This document shows, piece by piece, positions 15,781 through 25,501 of a stretch of DNA of 56,806 nt. A program made the translations under genes and the position numbers. The first letter of the stretch is position 1. The number at the start of each line of letters is the position of its first letter. The notes beneath the pieces were generated by a model. That model saw nothing but the letters and a program-made list of their open reading frames with translations, made no database searches and had not been told where the DNA came from. The DNA comes from Humidesulfovibrio sp. (GTDB taxonomy: Bacteria > Desulfobacterota > Desulfovibrionia > Desulfovibrionales > Desulfovibrionaceae): contig NZ_JAUYFU010000024.1 in assembly GCF_030689645.1 (NCBI RefSeq), positions 1 through 56,806 on the forward strand, written 5' to 3'.

Positions 15781-17328
15781 TTATTCCACGTTCACGCCCA
15801 GGTAGTTGCGGACCTTCTGCTCGGCATAGCGCGCTTCGGCGTCCGCGTCACCCTTGATGAGCGAACCGATGTACCCAGCCAGGAAGGCTCCGGCGATGGA
15901 GATGAGCGCCGGATTCTTGAGCGGGAACACGGCCATGGGGTTCTTCAGGATGTCCACCCACACCGTGGGGCTGAAGATGATGAGCACTACGGCCAGAGTT
16001 GTTCCCGTCACGATTGAGCACACGGCCCCGAAGGTGCTGAACTTGCGCCAGGTGATGGACAGGAGCAGGGCCGGGAAGTTGGCGCTAGCGGCGATGGCGA
16101 AGGCCAGCCCCACCATGAAGGCCACGTTCTGGCCCTTGAAGGCCAGGCCCAAGGCCACGGCCACCACACCAAGGGCCAGGGTGGCGGCCTTGGCCACGCG
16201 CACCTCTTCCAATTCGTTGGCCTTGCCGCTGCGGAACACGTTCACATAGAGGTCGTGGGACAGGGTGGTGGCTCCGGCCAGGGTCAACCCGGCCACCACG
16301 GCCAGGATGGTGGCGAAGGCCACGGCGGCGATGAAGCCCAGGAACATGGTGCCGCCGGTCACCTCGGCCAGAAGCAGGGCCGCCATGTTGCCGCCCTTGT
16401 CGATGCCCGTGATGACGTCCTGGCCCACGAGCACCATGGCGCCGAAGCCGATGATGAAGGTGAGGATGTAGAAGAAGGCGATGAAGCCGGTGGCCACGAA
16501 CACGCTCTTACGCGCGGCCTTGGCGTCGGGCACGGTGTAGAAGCGCATGAGGATGTGCGGGAGTCCGGCTGTGCCGAACATGAGGGCGAGGCCAAGGGAG
16601 ACGGCGTCCCAGGGATTGGACACCAGGCCGCCGGGAGCCAGCACCTTGTCGCCGTACTTGGCCTGGGCCGCGGCGAAGAGCTTCACGGGGTTCATGTCGA
16701 ACTGCATGAGGACCATGATCACGAGGGCCGTGGCCCCGCCCAAAAGGAGCACGGCCTTGATGATCTGCACCCAGGTGGTGGCGAGCATGCCGCCGAAGAG
16801 CACGTAAGCGATCATCACCGCGCCCACGAATACGATGGCGACCTCATAGGGCAGGCCGAACATCATCTTGATGAGCGAGCCGGAACCCACCATCTGCGCG
16901 ATGAGGTAGAAGCACACGGTCATGAGCGAGCCGACGGACGCCGCGATGCGGATGGGCTTCTGCGACAGGCGGTAGGCCACCACGTCGGCGAAGGTGTACT
17001 TGCCCAGGTTGCGCAAGGGTTCGGCGATGAGGAACATGATGAGCGGCCAGCCCACCAAAAAGCCGATGGAGTAGATGAGGCCATCGTAGCCCTTGAGGGA
17101 CACGAGCCCGGCGATGCCCAGGAAGCTGGCCGCGCTCATGTAGTCGCCCGCCAGGGCCAGGCCGTTCTGAAAGCCGGAGATGCCGCCGCCGGCGGTGTAG
17201 AACTCCGCTGTGGTTTTGGTGCGTTTTGCCGCAAAGTAGGTGATGCCCATGGTGACGGAGATGAACACGAAGAAGAACAGGATGCTCGTGAGGTTGGGCT
17301 GTCCGATGGTGGTGGTGAACTGGTCCAT
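15781..17328 (-). CDS. actP: cation/acetate symporter ActP
   Basis: A 515-residue sodium:solute symporter-family protein with about 13 membrane helices. Recognisable family stretches include [20 protein letters not shown] near residue 42, [12 protein letters not shown] and [15 protein letters not shown]. It should import acetate with a cation. The start overlaps the stop of the small DUF485 gene by one base (TAATG), the usual actP arrangement. The order DUF485-actP-DUF294 indicates a single acetate-uptake operon with its sensor or regulator. Length and helix pattern are complete, with a soluble C-terminal tail after the last helix. Acetate specificity is inferred from similarity and operon structure, and related short carboxylates are possible. 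Confidence 0.9.
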   Translation of the reverse strand: MDQFTTTIGQPNLTSILFFFVFISVTMGITYFAAKRTKTTAEFYTAGGGISGFQNGLALAGDYMSAASFLGIAGLVSLKGYDGLIYSIGFLVGWPLIMFLIAEPLRNLGKYTFADVVAYRLSQKPIRIAASVGSLMTVCFYLIAQMVGSGSLIKMMFGLPYEVAIVFVGAVMIAYVLFGGMLATTWVQIIKAVLLLGGATALVIMVLMQFDMNPVKLFAAAQAKYGDKVLAPGGLVSNPWDAVSLGLALMFGTAGLPHILMRFYTVPDAKAARKSVFVATGFIAFFYILTFIIGFGAMVLVGQDVITGIDKGGNMAALLLAEVTGGTMFLGFIAAVAFATILAVVAGLTLAGATTLSHDLYVNVFRSGKANELEEVRVAKAATLALGVVAVALGLAFKGQNVAFMVGLAFAIAASANFPALLLSITWRKFSTFGAVCSIVTGTTLAVVLIIFSPTVWVDILKNPMAVFPLKNPALISIAGAFLAGYIGSLIKGDADAEARYAEQKVRNYLGVNVE

Positions 17329-17636
17329 TATTCGCTCCTCTTGAGTCCCTGGCGGATTTTGTTCACAGCGCTGTCATACTTGTCGTTGGCCCAGAACACG
17401 TAGACTCCGGTGAGCGCCCAGGCCAGCACGATGACGAACAGGCCCACGGGAATTCCAACGGAGAGGCCGGGCGTCAGCATTCCTGAAAGCAGGCTCTTGT
17501 CGAAGGCCAGGGTCAGGATGAAGCCGAAATACGCCCCCAGCATTATCACCGTCAGTATTGCCGAGACGGATCCCTTCTTTGCGACCAGGTCCTTGAACTC
17601 GGGCGAGTCGATGGTTGTCTGCGCGTCTTTTTTCAT
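17328..17636 (-). CDS. DUF485 membrane protein, ActP partner
   Basis: A 102-residue inner-membrane protein of the DUF485 (YjcH) family. Two hydrophobic helices (residues about 25 to 48 and 60 to 85) are followed by a short basic tail. The N-terminus ([14 protein letters not shown]) resembles the usual family start, which precedes the first helix. The ATG at 17636 has AGGAGG 7 to 8 bases upstream; longer frames to 17783 have no site. The gene is coupled to actP by a one-base overlap, and in other proteobacteria this pair is transcribed with acetate-activation genes. The biochemical role of DUF485 is unknown; a small accessory subunit of the symporter is the usual guess. Confidence 0.88.
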   Translation of the reverse strand: MKKDAQTTIDSPEFKDLVAKKGSVSAILTVIMLGAYFGFILTLAFDKSLLSGMLTPGLSVGIPVGLFVIVLAWALTGVYVFWANDKYDSAVNKIRQGLKRSE

Positions 17637-17959
17637 GATGCTCCTCCTGTTGCTCGTTGTGGCGTGGAACCGCTCCCGGCCTGCCCGGGCGGCGGCGGCG
17701 CCTTCTTTGAGATTCAGCAGTAGCAGAATTTGCAGCCTGCGACAGCTTCTTTCGCCAAACGGCTGCTCTGTGGCGGTGAGCAATCATTTTAGCCGGTTGA
17801 ACACTCACCCGTCATATCTCGCCGTTCGCCGCAGGCAAGTGGTCGGCGAGCCCCCCGCAAGGCGGTGAACGGTGCGTAATGAGCACCCCCCTGCTTGTTT
17901 TGCTCCATCGGCAGGCTTCTTGCTTCCGCTTGGCGGAAGAAACATCTGCCGGAGCGCCT
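17637..17959. other. divergent intergenic region
   Basis: These 323 bases separate the divergent acetate operon and glycosyltransferase operon and should carry both promoters. I could not identify a clear sigma-70 or sigma-54 promoter. An in-frame extension of the glycosyltransferase to 17879 is possible but has no ribosome-binding site. Confidence 0.4.
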
Positions 17960-19528
17960 ATGAATGTCCTTGTGTTGAACCTCACCCGGCTGGGCGATCT
18001 GCTCCAGTCCCAGCCGACCATAACAGGTCTGGCGGCCCAGGGGCACCGCGTAGGGCTGGTGTGCCTGGACAACTTCGCGCCTGCCGCAGCCCTCATGCGC
18101 GACGTTTCGGAGGTGTTCCCATTGCCCGGAGCGCGCCTCTTGGCCCGGCTGGATGCCAACTGGCACAGCGCCCTTGGCGTGCATCGCGAACTTGTTGAGG
18201 CCGTACGCACCCAGTTCGCGCCCGATGCCGTCATCAATCTGACGCCTTCCGAGCCTGCGCGGCTGCTGGCCATGAACTTTCAGGCCCCGCAGACCCTGGG
18301 TTTCGCTCTGGACGAGTTTGGCTTCAACGCCGACACGAGCCTGTGGGCGGCTTTTCTGCAATTGGCCGCCACCTCTCGTGGCTCCAGCCCCTTCAATGTC
18401 GTGGATCTCTTCCGGCGCATCGGTGGGCAGCAGGGAGCCCCTGCGGGCCACGGACTGCGCGGTGCCTCGGACGAGGAGAAACAGGATGCGCGGCAGCGGT
18501 TGCTGGCCCTGCTGCCCACCGCCCCAGCCCGAGGCTTTGTGGCCCTGCAACTGGGCGCAAGCGAGGACCGCAGGCGCTGGCCTGTTGAGCATTTCGCTGA
18601 AGTTGCGCGCGGCCTTGCCCAGGCGGGCTATGCTCCGGTGCTGGTGGGCACGGAATCGGAGAAGCCCCTGGCTGAACGGCTGAAGGCCCTCTGCGGCGCG
18701 CCCGTGGCAGACCTTCTGGGCGCGACGAATCTGCGCGAGCTCGCGGCAACCCTGAGCGCCTGCGGTCTCATCATCACCAACGACACCGGAACCATGCACC
18801 TGGCTGCGGGTTTGAACGTGCCTTGCCTGGCGATTTTTCTGTGCACGGCCCAACCTTGGGACACCGGCCCGTACCTGCCCGGCAGCATCAGTCTGGAGCC
18901 GGACCAGGCCTGTCATCCTTGCGCCTTTGGTGCAGACTGCGGCGAAGGGCACTCCTGCCGCAGGGCCATCAAGTCAGCAGGTGTGCTGGCCTTGGCGGCG
19001 GACATGCTGGCTGGAGGCAAGGCCGACGCCGTGCGCGTGCCCGGCGCGCGGGTCTGGCGAACGGTGATGGGGGCAGAAGGCCTGTTGGACCTCGAAAGTT
19101 TGTCCGGCCACGAGGCGATGGACCGCACCCGGTTCATCCGGCTGCAGCGCAGGCTGTATCGTCCATATCTTGACGGTGAGGAATCACCCGTTGTCGCAGA
19201 ACCCGCCGGGCTGTCTGCGGAGACCACGGAGAGCCTGTCGCGGTCCCTTGGAGAGGCTCTCACCCTATTGAATCTGCTGGCTCGGCAGGGCGAGCTCCTG
19301 GCGCGCGACCCTGTGCCCAGCGTGAAGACCAAGTTTCTGGCAACCTGGCAACGGGTGCGGGGCAGTCTTGAAGCCCAAGAGCAATTGGCCTTGCTTGCCG
19401 CCCTGTGGACATTTGAAGCAGAGCGCCCTGGGTTGGACTTGACCGCGATTCTGGCCCTGGCGGGGCGATTCACCGTGTTGCTGAAGGGTATGCACCGCTG
19501 CGTAGTTTTTGGCACTGAGTTTGCATAA
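17960..19528 (+). CDS. glycosyltransferase family 9 (heptosyltransferase-like)
   Basis: A 522-residue protein. The first 350 residues show the GT9 fold: MNVLVLNLTRLGDLLQSQP at the N-terminus and TNDTGTMHLAAGLNVPCLAIF near residue 275, the ADP-heptose:LPS transferase signature. A Cys-rich stretch follows (CHPCAFGADCGEGHSC, residues about 317 to 332), then about 180 helical residues with no family I recognise. It should transfer a sugar, possibly heptose, from an ADP-sugar. The ATG at 17960 has GGAG 6 bases before it. The two small helical genes downstream raise the possibility of flagellin or surface-protein glycosylation instead of LPS core synthesis, and the sequence does not decide between them. 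Confidence 0.85.
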   Translation: MNVLVLNLTRLGDLLQSQPTITGLAAQGHRVGLVCLDNFAPAAALMRDVSEVFPLPGARLLARLDANWHSALGVHRELVEAVRTQFAPDAVINLTPSEPARLLAMNFQAPQTLGFALDEFGFNADTSLWAAFLQLAATSRGSSPFNVVDLFRRIGGQQGAPAGHGLRGASDEEKQDARQRLLALLPTAPARGFVALQLGASEDRRRWPVEHFAEVARGLAQAGYAPVLVGTESEKPLAERLKALCGAPVADLLGATNLRELAATLSACGLIITNDTGTMHLAAGLNVPCLAIFLCTAQPWDTGPYLPGSISLEPDQACHPCAFGADCGEGHSCRRAIKSAGVLALAADMLAGGKADAVRVPGARVWRTVMGAEGLLDLESLSGHEAMDRTRFIRLQRRLYRPYLDGEESPVVAEPAGLSAETTESLSRSLGEALTLLNLLARQGELLARDPVPSVKTKFLATWQRVRGSLEAQEQLALLAALWTFEAERPGLDLTAILALAGRFTVLLKGMHRCVVFGTEFA

Positions 19529-19594
19529 CTGTTTGCGAAGAGCCGCACCAAGAAATTACATCCGGACAAAAGCACCACCCAAGGAGGGGAAGAT

Positions 19595-20200
19595 ATGATT
19601 CTTATCGATGGACAGAAACAGGACATGGAAGTGTCGAGCTTTCAGAACCTCGACCAGATTTTCGTCAAGGTCATGGAAGAAGGCACCCTCGAAGACCGGG
19701 TGGTGACGGACGTGTTCGTCAACGACAAGCCGTTTTCCGAAATCTATCCGCATCAGGCCGAGGACATTGATCTGAACGATGTGCAGACCGTGGAGATCCG
19801 CACCTTGGGTGTGGCTGAGATCGCCGTTGAGATCACCCGCGAGTTGTACAAGGTCGTGACCCTCATGGGCGAGGGAGCCACCCGCGTGGCCGAGATGTTC
19901 CGTCAGGCCGACGATGCTGATGCTTTGGAGACCTACCAGGATCTGCTGGATGTCACCCGCGACTTCATAGGCATGGTCAGCGTGCTGCGCGGCGAGTTCG
20001 CCCTGAAGGATCACAAGGAGTTTCTGGAGGCCAGCGACCAGCTTTCCGGCCTGTTCACCGAAATGACCTCCGTGCTGGAGAATGAGGACTGGATCCTTTT
20101 GGCCGACCTGCTGGAATATGAGTTTCTGCCTGCCGTCAACCGTTGGAAGAAGGTCGTCGCGCTGCTGCGCGAGGACGTCCGGACATCCGGGAAGGCGTAG
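19595..20200 (+). CDS. hypothetical protein, beta-grasp-like N-terminus and helical C-terminus
   Basis: A 201-residue acidic, soluble protein. The first 75 residues alternate short strands and one helix (MILIDGQKQDMEVSSFQNL to VQTVEIRTLG), rather like a ubiquitin-type fold. The rest is predicted helical. AAGGAGG lies 8 bases upstream of the ATG. It follows the glycosyltransferase by 66 bases and precedes a small helical gene by 2 bases, so the last two are translationally close and probably work together. I do not recognise the family. A flagellar or secretion accessory role is suggested only by the downstream neighbour. Confidence 0.7.
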   Translation: MILIDGQKQDMEVSSFQNLDQIFVKVMEEGTLEDRVVTDVFVNDKPFSEIYPHQAEDIDLNDVQTVEIRTLGVAEIAVEITRELYKVVTLMGEGATRVAEMFRQADDADALETYQDLLDVTRDFIGMVSVLRGEFALKDHKEFLEASDQLSGLFTEMTSVLENEDWILLADLLEYEFLPAVNRWKKVVALLREDVRTSGKA

Positions 20201-20202
20201 CC

Positions 20203-20571
20203 ATGCATGCCGCGTTCAAGCTGCTGGACAAGGCCATTGAGTTGGGGCGGCAAGAGCTGGCCCATCTGGCCGCAGGCGATGTGGACAAGGCCGAGGCCCT
20301 GGCCTTTGGACGCGACACCCTGCTGAACCAGGCGCTCTCGGAAGAGAGTCTGGAGACGCCCGCAAACCAGAGCCTGGACGAATTGCTGGACAGGCTCACG
20401 GAACTCAAAGACCTGCAGGCCAAGATCATCGACGAGGCTGGCAGGTTGCACAAAGATTTGGGCGATCAGATGCGCCGCACCGATCAGGAGCAGAAACGCC
20501 ACGCGGGCTACGGACGCGCCTCGCGCCCCACCCAGCGCATCCAGAGCCATTACATCAGTCAGACCAGCTAA
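20203..20571 (+). CDS. small helical protein, possible FlgN/FliT-type flagellar chaperone
   Basis: A 122-residue protein made of two long amphipathic helices (residues 5 to 35 and 50 to 90) and a polar tail ending SHYISQTS. The pattern of LGRQELAHLAAGDVDKAEALAFGRDTLLNQAL resembles FlgN/FliT export chaperones, in which a helical hairpin binds late flagellar substrates. The resemblance is one of size, helix pattern and tail, not a diagnostic motif. The gene starts 2 bases after the preceding stop, with AAGG in the end of that gene as a weak ribosome-binding site. A long hairpin follows the stop, ending the operon. Without other flagellar genes in view the call stays tentative. Confidence 0.6.
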   Translation: MHAAFKLLDKAIELGRQELAHLAAGDVDKAEALAFGRDTLLNQALSEESLETPANQSLDELLDRLTELKDLQAKIIDEAGRLHKDLGDQMRRTDQEQKRHAGYGRASRPTQRIQSHYISQTS

Positions 20572-20582
20572 CTTTTCATGGC

Positions 20583-20613
20583 CCAAGCGGTCCGCCATGT
20601 GCGGACCGCTTGG
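20583..20613 (+). terminator. 13-bp hairpin at operon end
   Basis: CCAAGCGGTCCGC (20583-20595), loop CATGT, then GCGGACCGCTTGG (20601-20613): a perfect 13-bp stem 12 bases after the stop. There is no T-tract, so termination may be inefficient or the hairpin may protect the 3' end. Confidence 0.6.
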
Positions 20614-20797
20614 CGCGCCTGAACTCTCCTCTGCCTCCGTAAAATCTTGCCCTCCCGGCTTCGATCAATAATGCCCTGTTCAACAGTTTTCGGAGTGCTG
20701 CGGCGTGGTGAGCCGTGAGCACCAGCGCCGCTCCTGACGGGGCTCTGCCTGCAAATCCTTGCCACCGCACCCTGTTCCACGCTACCGCTCTGCCTAC

Positions 20798-21730
20798 ATG
20801 TCCGAATCATCCGCCATGCCCGTGGCCCTGCTGCGTCAGGAGTCCTACGACCGCCAGGCGCTGCAAGGCGCTGTGGAGCGCCTCTTCGGCGCGAGCGGCC
20901 TGCATTTCGCTCGCGGGCAGCGCGTGCTGGTGAAGCCGAACCTCGTGTCCCGCGGGAACGCGGGCTTGTCCTGCACCCACCCCGAGGCCGTGCGGGCCGT
21001 GTGCGCGCAGTTGCTGGATGTCGGAGTCATTGTGCGGGTGGCCGACTCCCCGGCCTTTGGCAGCGCGGAGCGCGTGGCTCGGGCCTGCGGGCTCGACAAC
21101 GCCTTGCGCCAGCTGGACCTGCGCGTGACCACCTTGGGCCGGCCCGCGCCCCTGGCCCTTTCCCGCGGCGGAAGCATCGGGGTGTCGCGCACGGCGCTGG
21201 AGGCCGACAGCATCGTCAGCCTGGCGCGGCTCAAGTCCCACGGCCAGTTCCGGGCCACGGCCAGCGTGAAGAATCTTTTTGGGTGCGTGTGCGGCTGCCG
21301 CAAGGCCCTGGCCCACATGCGCCTGGGCGAAACGCCTGGGGCCATGGAGTCCATGATCCTCGACGTGTTTGCGGCCCTGCCGCCCGTTGCGGGCGTGGCG
21401 GACGGAATCGTGGCCATGCACCGGGGCGGCCCTGTGCATGGGGAGGGCTTCCATCTTGGGCTGCTTGGGGCCTCGGCCACGCCCCTGGCCTTGGATGTGG
21501 CGCTGTTCCGGCTGCTTGGCCTGGGGCATGAGGCCGTTCCTCTGTGGGCCGAGGCGCTGCGGCGCGACCTGCCCGGAGCAGACCCGCTGGCCGCCAGCTT
21601 TCCGCTTGATGCGCCGCAGGCCTTCGATGCCTCCGGATTCGTCATTCAGCCGGTGCTTGATTCCATGCGTTTTGAGCCCCTGCGCTTTGTGCGCGGGAGG
21701 ATGAAGAGCCTGCTGGACCGGCTGGGCTGA
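20798..21730 (+). CDS. DUF362 domain protein
   Basis: About 310 residues of the DUF362 family. Typical stretches are QRVLVKPNLVSRGNAGLSCTHPEAVRAVC, IVRVADSPAFGSAE, SIVSLARLKSHGQFRATASVKNLFGC and ADGIVAMHRGGPVHGE. Many DUF362 proteins end in a ferredoxin domain; this one does not, although Cys residues near 160 (CVCGCRK) are notable. The function of the family is not established. The start is uncertain: no good ribosome-binding site is visible, and ATG at 20798 or 20816 are both possible. The gene runs in the same direction as hypF, 100 bases upstream of it, but a shared transcript is not shown. Confidence 0.75.
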   Translation: MSESSAMPVALLRQESYDRQALQGAVERLFGASGLHFARGQRVLVKPNLVSRGNAGLSCTHPEAVRAVCAQLLDVGVIVRVADSPAFGSAERVARACGLDNALRQLDLRVTTLGRPAPLALSRGGSIGVSRTALEADSIVSLARLKSHGQFRATASVKNLFGCVCGCRKALAHMRLGETPGAMESMILDVFAALPPVAGVADGIVAMHRGGPVHGEGFHLGLLGASATPLALDVALFRLLGLGHEAVPLWAEALRRDLPGADPLAASFPLDAPQAFDASGFVIQPVLDSMRFEPLRFVRGRMKSLLDRLG

Positions 21731-21830
21731 TCGGCGGCTGCGCCGCTGATCCGGGTTGTTGCGCTGCGGGCCTTGCATCCTGTCCCGGCCTTGGCTATCA
21801 CCACACAATAACTGGAGGGAAGGAGCGACA

Positions 21831-24263
21831 ATGGCAAGCGCTGATATCCGCCGCCGATTCGTTGTCACCGGACAGGTGCAGGGCGTCGGCTTCCGTCCCT
21901 TTATTTTTCGTCTGGCCGAGGAGCTGAACCTCTCAGGCACGGTGCGCAACACCCCGGAAGGCGTTGTCATAGAGGTCCAGGGGCTGCCCAGGCAATTGGA
22001 GCTGTTCGGCCGCCGCCTTGAGTCCGACCAGCCGCCCCTGGCGCGCATCCTGCGCGTCACCGTGCAGGAAATGGCCCCGGATCCGGGTGCCAGCGGATTC
22101 AGCATCCGCAAGAGCACGGGCGGCGGCGGGCACGATGTGCTCATCAGCCCGGATGTCGCCACCTGCCAGGATTGCCAGGCCGAGCTTCTGGACAAGACCA
22201 ACCGCCGGTTCCTGTATCCGTTCACCAACTGCACCAACTGCGGGCCGCGCTACACCATCACGCGATCCGTTCCATACGATCGCCTCAACACCTCCATGAG
22301 CTGCTTCCCCCTGTGCCCGGACTGCCAGCGTGAGTTTGACGACCCGCGCGACCGGCGCTTCCATGCCCAGCCCAACGCCTGCCCGGTGTGCGGCCCCAAG
22401 GTATGGCTTGCGGACCGCTCGGGGATGGTTGTGGCCCGGCGCGATGAGGCCATGCGCAAGCTGGCGGCGATTCTATTGCAGGGCGGCATCGCTGCAGTAA
22501 AGGGGCTGGGCGGCTTTCATCTGGTGTGCGACGCCACCAGCCAGGAGGCCGTGCGCGAACTGCGCCGCCGCAAGAAACGTCCGCATAAACCGCTGGCCGT
22601 CATGGTGCCCAACTTGGAGACGGCCCGCTCCCTGGCGCAGCTTACTCTGGCTGAGGAGGAATGGCTGGCCGGGTCGGTGCGGCCCATAGTGCTGTGCGAA
22701 AAAACGCGCGGAGCGCCTCTGGCCGCCTCCGTTGCCCCGAATGTGGACCATGTGGGCCTGATGCTGCCCTACACGCCGCTGCACCATGTGCTGTTCCAGC
22801 GCTATTGCCGGCTGCTGTCGCAGGAGCGGCAGAATATGCCCGCCGCCCTGGTCATGACCTCCGGCAACATGAGCGACGAACCCATCTGCCTGGGAAACCG
22901 CGAGGCTCTGGGCCGTCTGGTCGAGATTGCGGACATCTTCATGTTCCACAATCGCGACATCCTCATCCGCACCGACGACTCCGTGCTGCGCGTATTGCCA
23001 AAAACCGGCGAGACCCAGTACCTGCGCCGCGCGCGCGGTTTTGCGCCGCAGCCCGTTTTCCTGGCCGGATCCGGGCCGAGCGTCCTGGGTCTGGGGCCGG
23101 AGCTCAAATGCACCCTCGCCCTGACCAAGGGCGACCAGGCCTTTGTGAGCCAGCATCTGGGCGACATGCAGAACATCGAGACCCTGGGCTTCCATCACGA
23201 GATGGTGGAGCACCTTCAGGATATTTTGCAGGCCGAGCCTGAACTGGTGGTGCGCGACCTGCATCCCAACTACCTGACCACCAGCGTGGCCCAGGAAATG
23301 GCCCGCAAGACCGGCGTGACCATCACCGCTTTGCAACACCACTTCGCCCACGCCCACTCCGTGCTGGCCGAGAACAAGCACCAGGGGCCAGCCCTTTGCC
23401 TCGCGCTGGACGGCACGGGCTTCGGCACCAGCCAGCCCAGCCTGAACTTTGGCACCAGCTGGTCCATTTGGGGCGGCGAGTGTCTGCTGGTGGACACCAA
23501 CACCTTGCACCATGAGCGTCTGGCGCATTTCACGGAGTTCAGCCTGCCCGGCGGCGAGGCGGCTGTGCATGAGCCCTGGCGTCTGGCCCAGGCCATGCTC
23601 TGGGAGCTGGACATGTTGGCCAGCGGGCAGAACGGCAGCCCCCCCTGGTCCTGGCTGCCGGAATTCGAGCAGGCCAGCGCGTTTTTGCCGCAGATTCTTC
23701 GCAAGAACCTCAACTGCCCCCTGACCTCCAGCTGCGGGCGGCTCTTCGACGCGGCTTCGGCCATGCTGGGCCTGTGCCACCGCATGAGTTACGAAGGGCA
23801 GGCGGCAATCCTGCTTGAGCGCGCCCAGGATCTCTCCATCCCCCTGAACGATGCCGCCGAGTATCCGTGCTCGCTTCTGAAACAGACAGCCACATCGCGC
23901 CTGGAGACAGACCAGGTTCCCCGAGAACTGGACACCTACAGCCTGTTCCGTGGTTTGCTGCACGACATGAATGCGGGGGAAAGCGTTCCTGTCATGGCCC
24001 GGCGCTTCCACGCCAGCCTTATCACCGGCCTGGCCGACATGGCCCTGCGATTCTCCAAAAAACACGGCACAAAGCACGTGGCTCTGTCCGGCGGGGTGAT
24101 GCAAAATCTCACCTTTGCCCAGGAACTGCCCGTCGCCCTGGCCGAAAGAGGTCTCATACCCTTGACGCACAAGCTTCTCCCACCCAACGACGGCTGCATC
24201 TCACTCGGACAGGCCGCCTACGGCCAGCGCCTGCTGACCCTGCGCGGGTCGTGCCCCATATGA
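21831..24263 (+). CDS. hypF: carbamoyltransferase HypF, [NiFe]-hydrogenase maturation
   Basis: An 810-residue protein with the full HypF domain order. The acylphosphatase domain comes first (VQGVGFRPF, residues 16-24). Two C4 zinc-finger-like pairs follow (CQDCQAELLD and CTNCGPR, then CPDCQREFDD and CPVCGPK). A YrdC-like domain begins near residue 225 (GGIAAVKGLGGFHLVCDA), and a Kae1-like domain ends the protein (HHFAHAHSVLAENK near 505). It makes thiocarboxamide from carbamoyl phosphate for HypE, supplying the cyanide ligands of [NiFe]-hydrogenase. The ATG at 21831 follows GGAGGGAAGGAG. Its stop overlaps the next gene as ATGA. No other hyp gene is in the window. Confidence 0.95.
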   Translation: MASADIRRRFVVTGQVQGVGFRPFIFRLAEELNLSGTVRNTPEGVVIEVQGLPRQLELFGRRLESDQPPLARILRVTVQEMAPDPGASGFSIRKSTGGGGHDVLISPDVATCQDCQAELLDKTNRRFLYPFTNCTNCGPRYTITRSVPYDRLNTSMSCFPLCPDCQREFDDPRDRRFHAQPNACPVCGPKVWLADRSGMVVARRDEAMRKLAAILLQGGIAAVKGLGGFHLVCDATSQEAVRELRRRKKRPHKPLAVMVPNLETARSLAQLTLAEEEWLAGSVRPIVLCEKTRGAPLAASVAPNVDHVGLMLPYTPLHHVLFQRYCRLLSQERQNMPAALVMTSGNMSDEPICLGNREALGRLVEIADIFMFHNRDILIRTDDSVLRVLPKTGETQYLRRARGFAPQPVFLAGSGPSVLGLGPELKCTLALTKGDQAFVSQHLGDMQNIETLGFHHEMVEHLQDILQAEPELVVRDLHPNYLTTSVAQEMARKTGVTITALQHHFAHAHSVLAENKHQGPALCLALDGTGFGTSQPSLNFGTSWSIWGGECLLVDTNTLHHERLAHFTEFSLPGGEAAVHEPWRLAQAMLWELDMLASGQNGSPPWSWLPEFEQASAFLPQILRKNLNCPLTSSCGRLFDAASAMLGLCHRMSYEGQAAILLERAQDLSIPLNDAAEYPCSLLKQTATSRLETDQVPRELDTYSLFRGLLHDMNAGESVPVMARRFHASLITGLADMALRFSKKHGTKHVALSGGVMQNLTFAQELPVALAERGLIPLTHKLLPPNDGCISLGQAAYGQRLLTLRGSCPI

Positions 24264-25483
24264 GCGCCGACACCCAGACCCCCATGCGCACCCTGGCCCT
24301 GCGCAAGAACGAGGATCGCCGCCTGAGCGCCGGGCACCTGTGGATTTTCAGCAACGAAGTGGACGTGGCCAAGACGCCGCTCACGGGCTTTGCGCCCGGC
24401 GAGTGCGCGCGCGTGGAGTCGTCGCAGGGGCGTCCCCTTGGCTCGGCCTACGTGAACCCCGGCGCGCTCATCGCTGGCCGGGTATACACCCAGGACGCCA
24501 CGCGGCCCCTGGACGCCGAGCTCTTGCGCGCCCGCCTGGGCGCTGCCCTGGCCCTGCGCGAAGACCTCTACGCCGCACCGTACTACCGGCTGGTGTTCGG
24601 CGAGGCCGACCGCCTGCCCGGCCTTGTGGTGGACCGCTTCGGCGACGTGCTGGCCGTGCAGATTGGCACTGCGGGCATGGAGCGCGTGCGTCAGGACATC
24701 GTGGACGTGCTGACGGAGCTTGTGGCCCCGCGGGGCATCCTGATGAAGAACGACCTGCCGGGCCGGGAGCTGGAAGGCTTGCCGCGCCTGGTGGAGCTGG
24801 CAGCGGGCGAAGCGCCCGACGAGGCTGAGATCCAGGAGAACGGTTGCCGCTTCGTGTTCCCCCTTGCGGGCGGGCAGAAGACCGGCTGGTTCTACGACAT
24901 GCGCGAAACCCGCGCCATGGCCGCCTCGCTTTCCGCCGGGCGGGCCGTGCTGGACGTGTTTTCCTACGCCGGGGGGTTGGGCATCGCCTGCGCTCATGCC
25001 GGGGCCACCAGGGCCGTATGCCTGGACGCCTCGGCTGTGGCGCTTTCGTACGCGGCCAAGAGCGCGGCGCTTTCCGGCGTTGCGGACCGTGTGGAGCTGC
25101 TGGAGGCCGACGCCATGGCCGGCCTGAAGAATCTGCGCGCCGAAGGGCGGCGCTTTGGGCTGGTGAGCGTGGATCCACCGGCCTTTGTCAAGCGGCGCAA
25201 GGACATGGAGAAGGGGCTGGCCGCCTATCGCACGGTCAACAGGCTGGCCCTTGAGCTGGTGGAGGACGGCGGTTTTTTCATTGCCTGCTCCTGCTCCCAG
25301 CACGTTGGCCGCGACGATCTGCGCAAGGTGCTCTCCGGCGCCGCCCGAGACGCCGGGGTGCGCCTGACCATCCTGCGCCAGTGCCACCAGGCGGCGGACC
25401 ACCCCATCCACCCGGCCATGCCGGAGACGGAATACCTCAAGGGCTTCCTGTGCCGCATCGCGCGGCCTGGCAAGGGCCTGTAA
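24260..25483 (+). CDS. RlmI-like class I SAM-dependent rRNA methyltransferase
   Basis: A 407-residue enzyme with the RlmI/YccW layout: an N-terminal PUA domain (residues about 10 to 85), a linker domain, and a Rossmann methyltransferase domain. Motif I is VLDVFSYAGGLG near residue 230. SVDPPAFVKRRKDMEKG is near 300, and FFIACSCSQHV near 343 carries the likely catalytic Cys of m5C methyltransferases. In E. coli RlmI methylates C1962 of 23S rRNA, and I infer the same reaction. The start ATG overlaps the hypF stop (ATGA), so translation is coupled. Although paired with hypF, no functional link is known. Confidence 0.88.
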   Translation: MSADTQTPMRTLALRKNEDRRLSAGHLWIFSNEVDVAKTPLTGFAPGECARVESSQGRPLGSAYVNPGALIAGRVYTQDATRPLDAELLRARLGAALALREDLYAAPYYRLVFGEADRLPGLVVDRFGDVLAVQIGTAGMERVRQDIVDVLTELVAPRGILMKNDLPGRELEGLPRLVELAAGEAPDEAEIQENGCRFVFPLAGGQKTGWFYDMRETRAMAASLSAGRAVLDVFSYAGGLGIACAHAGATRAVCLDASAVALSYAAKSAALSGVADRVELLEADAMAGLKNLRAEGRRFGLVSVDPPAFVKRRKDMEKGLAAYRTVNRLALELVEDGGFFIACSCSQHVGRDDLRKVLSGAARDAGVRLTILRQCHQAADHPIHPAMPETEYLKGFLCRIARPGKGL

Positions 25484-25501
25484 GCTTTGGGAGTGGACCT
25501 A

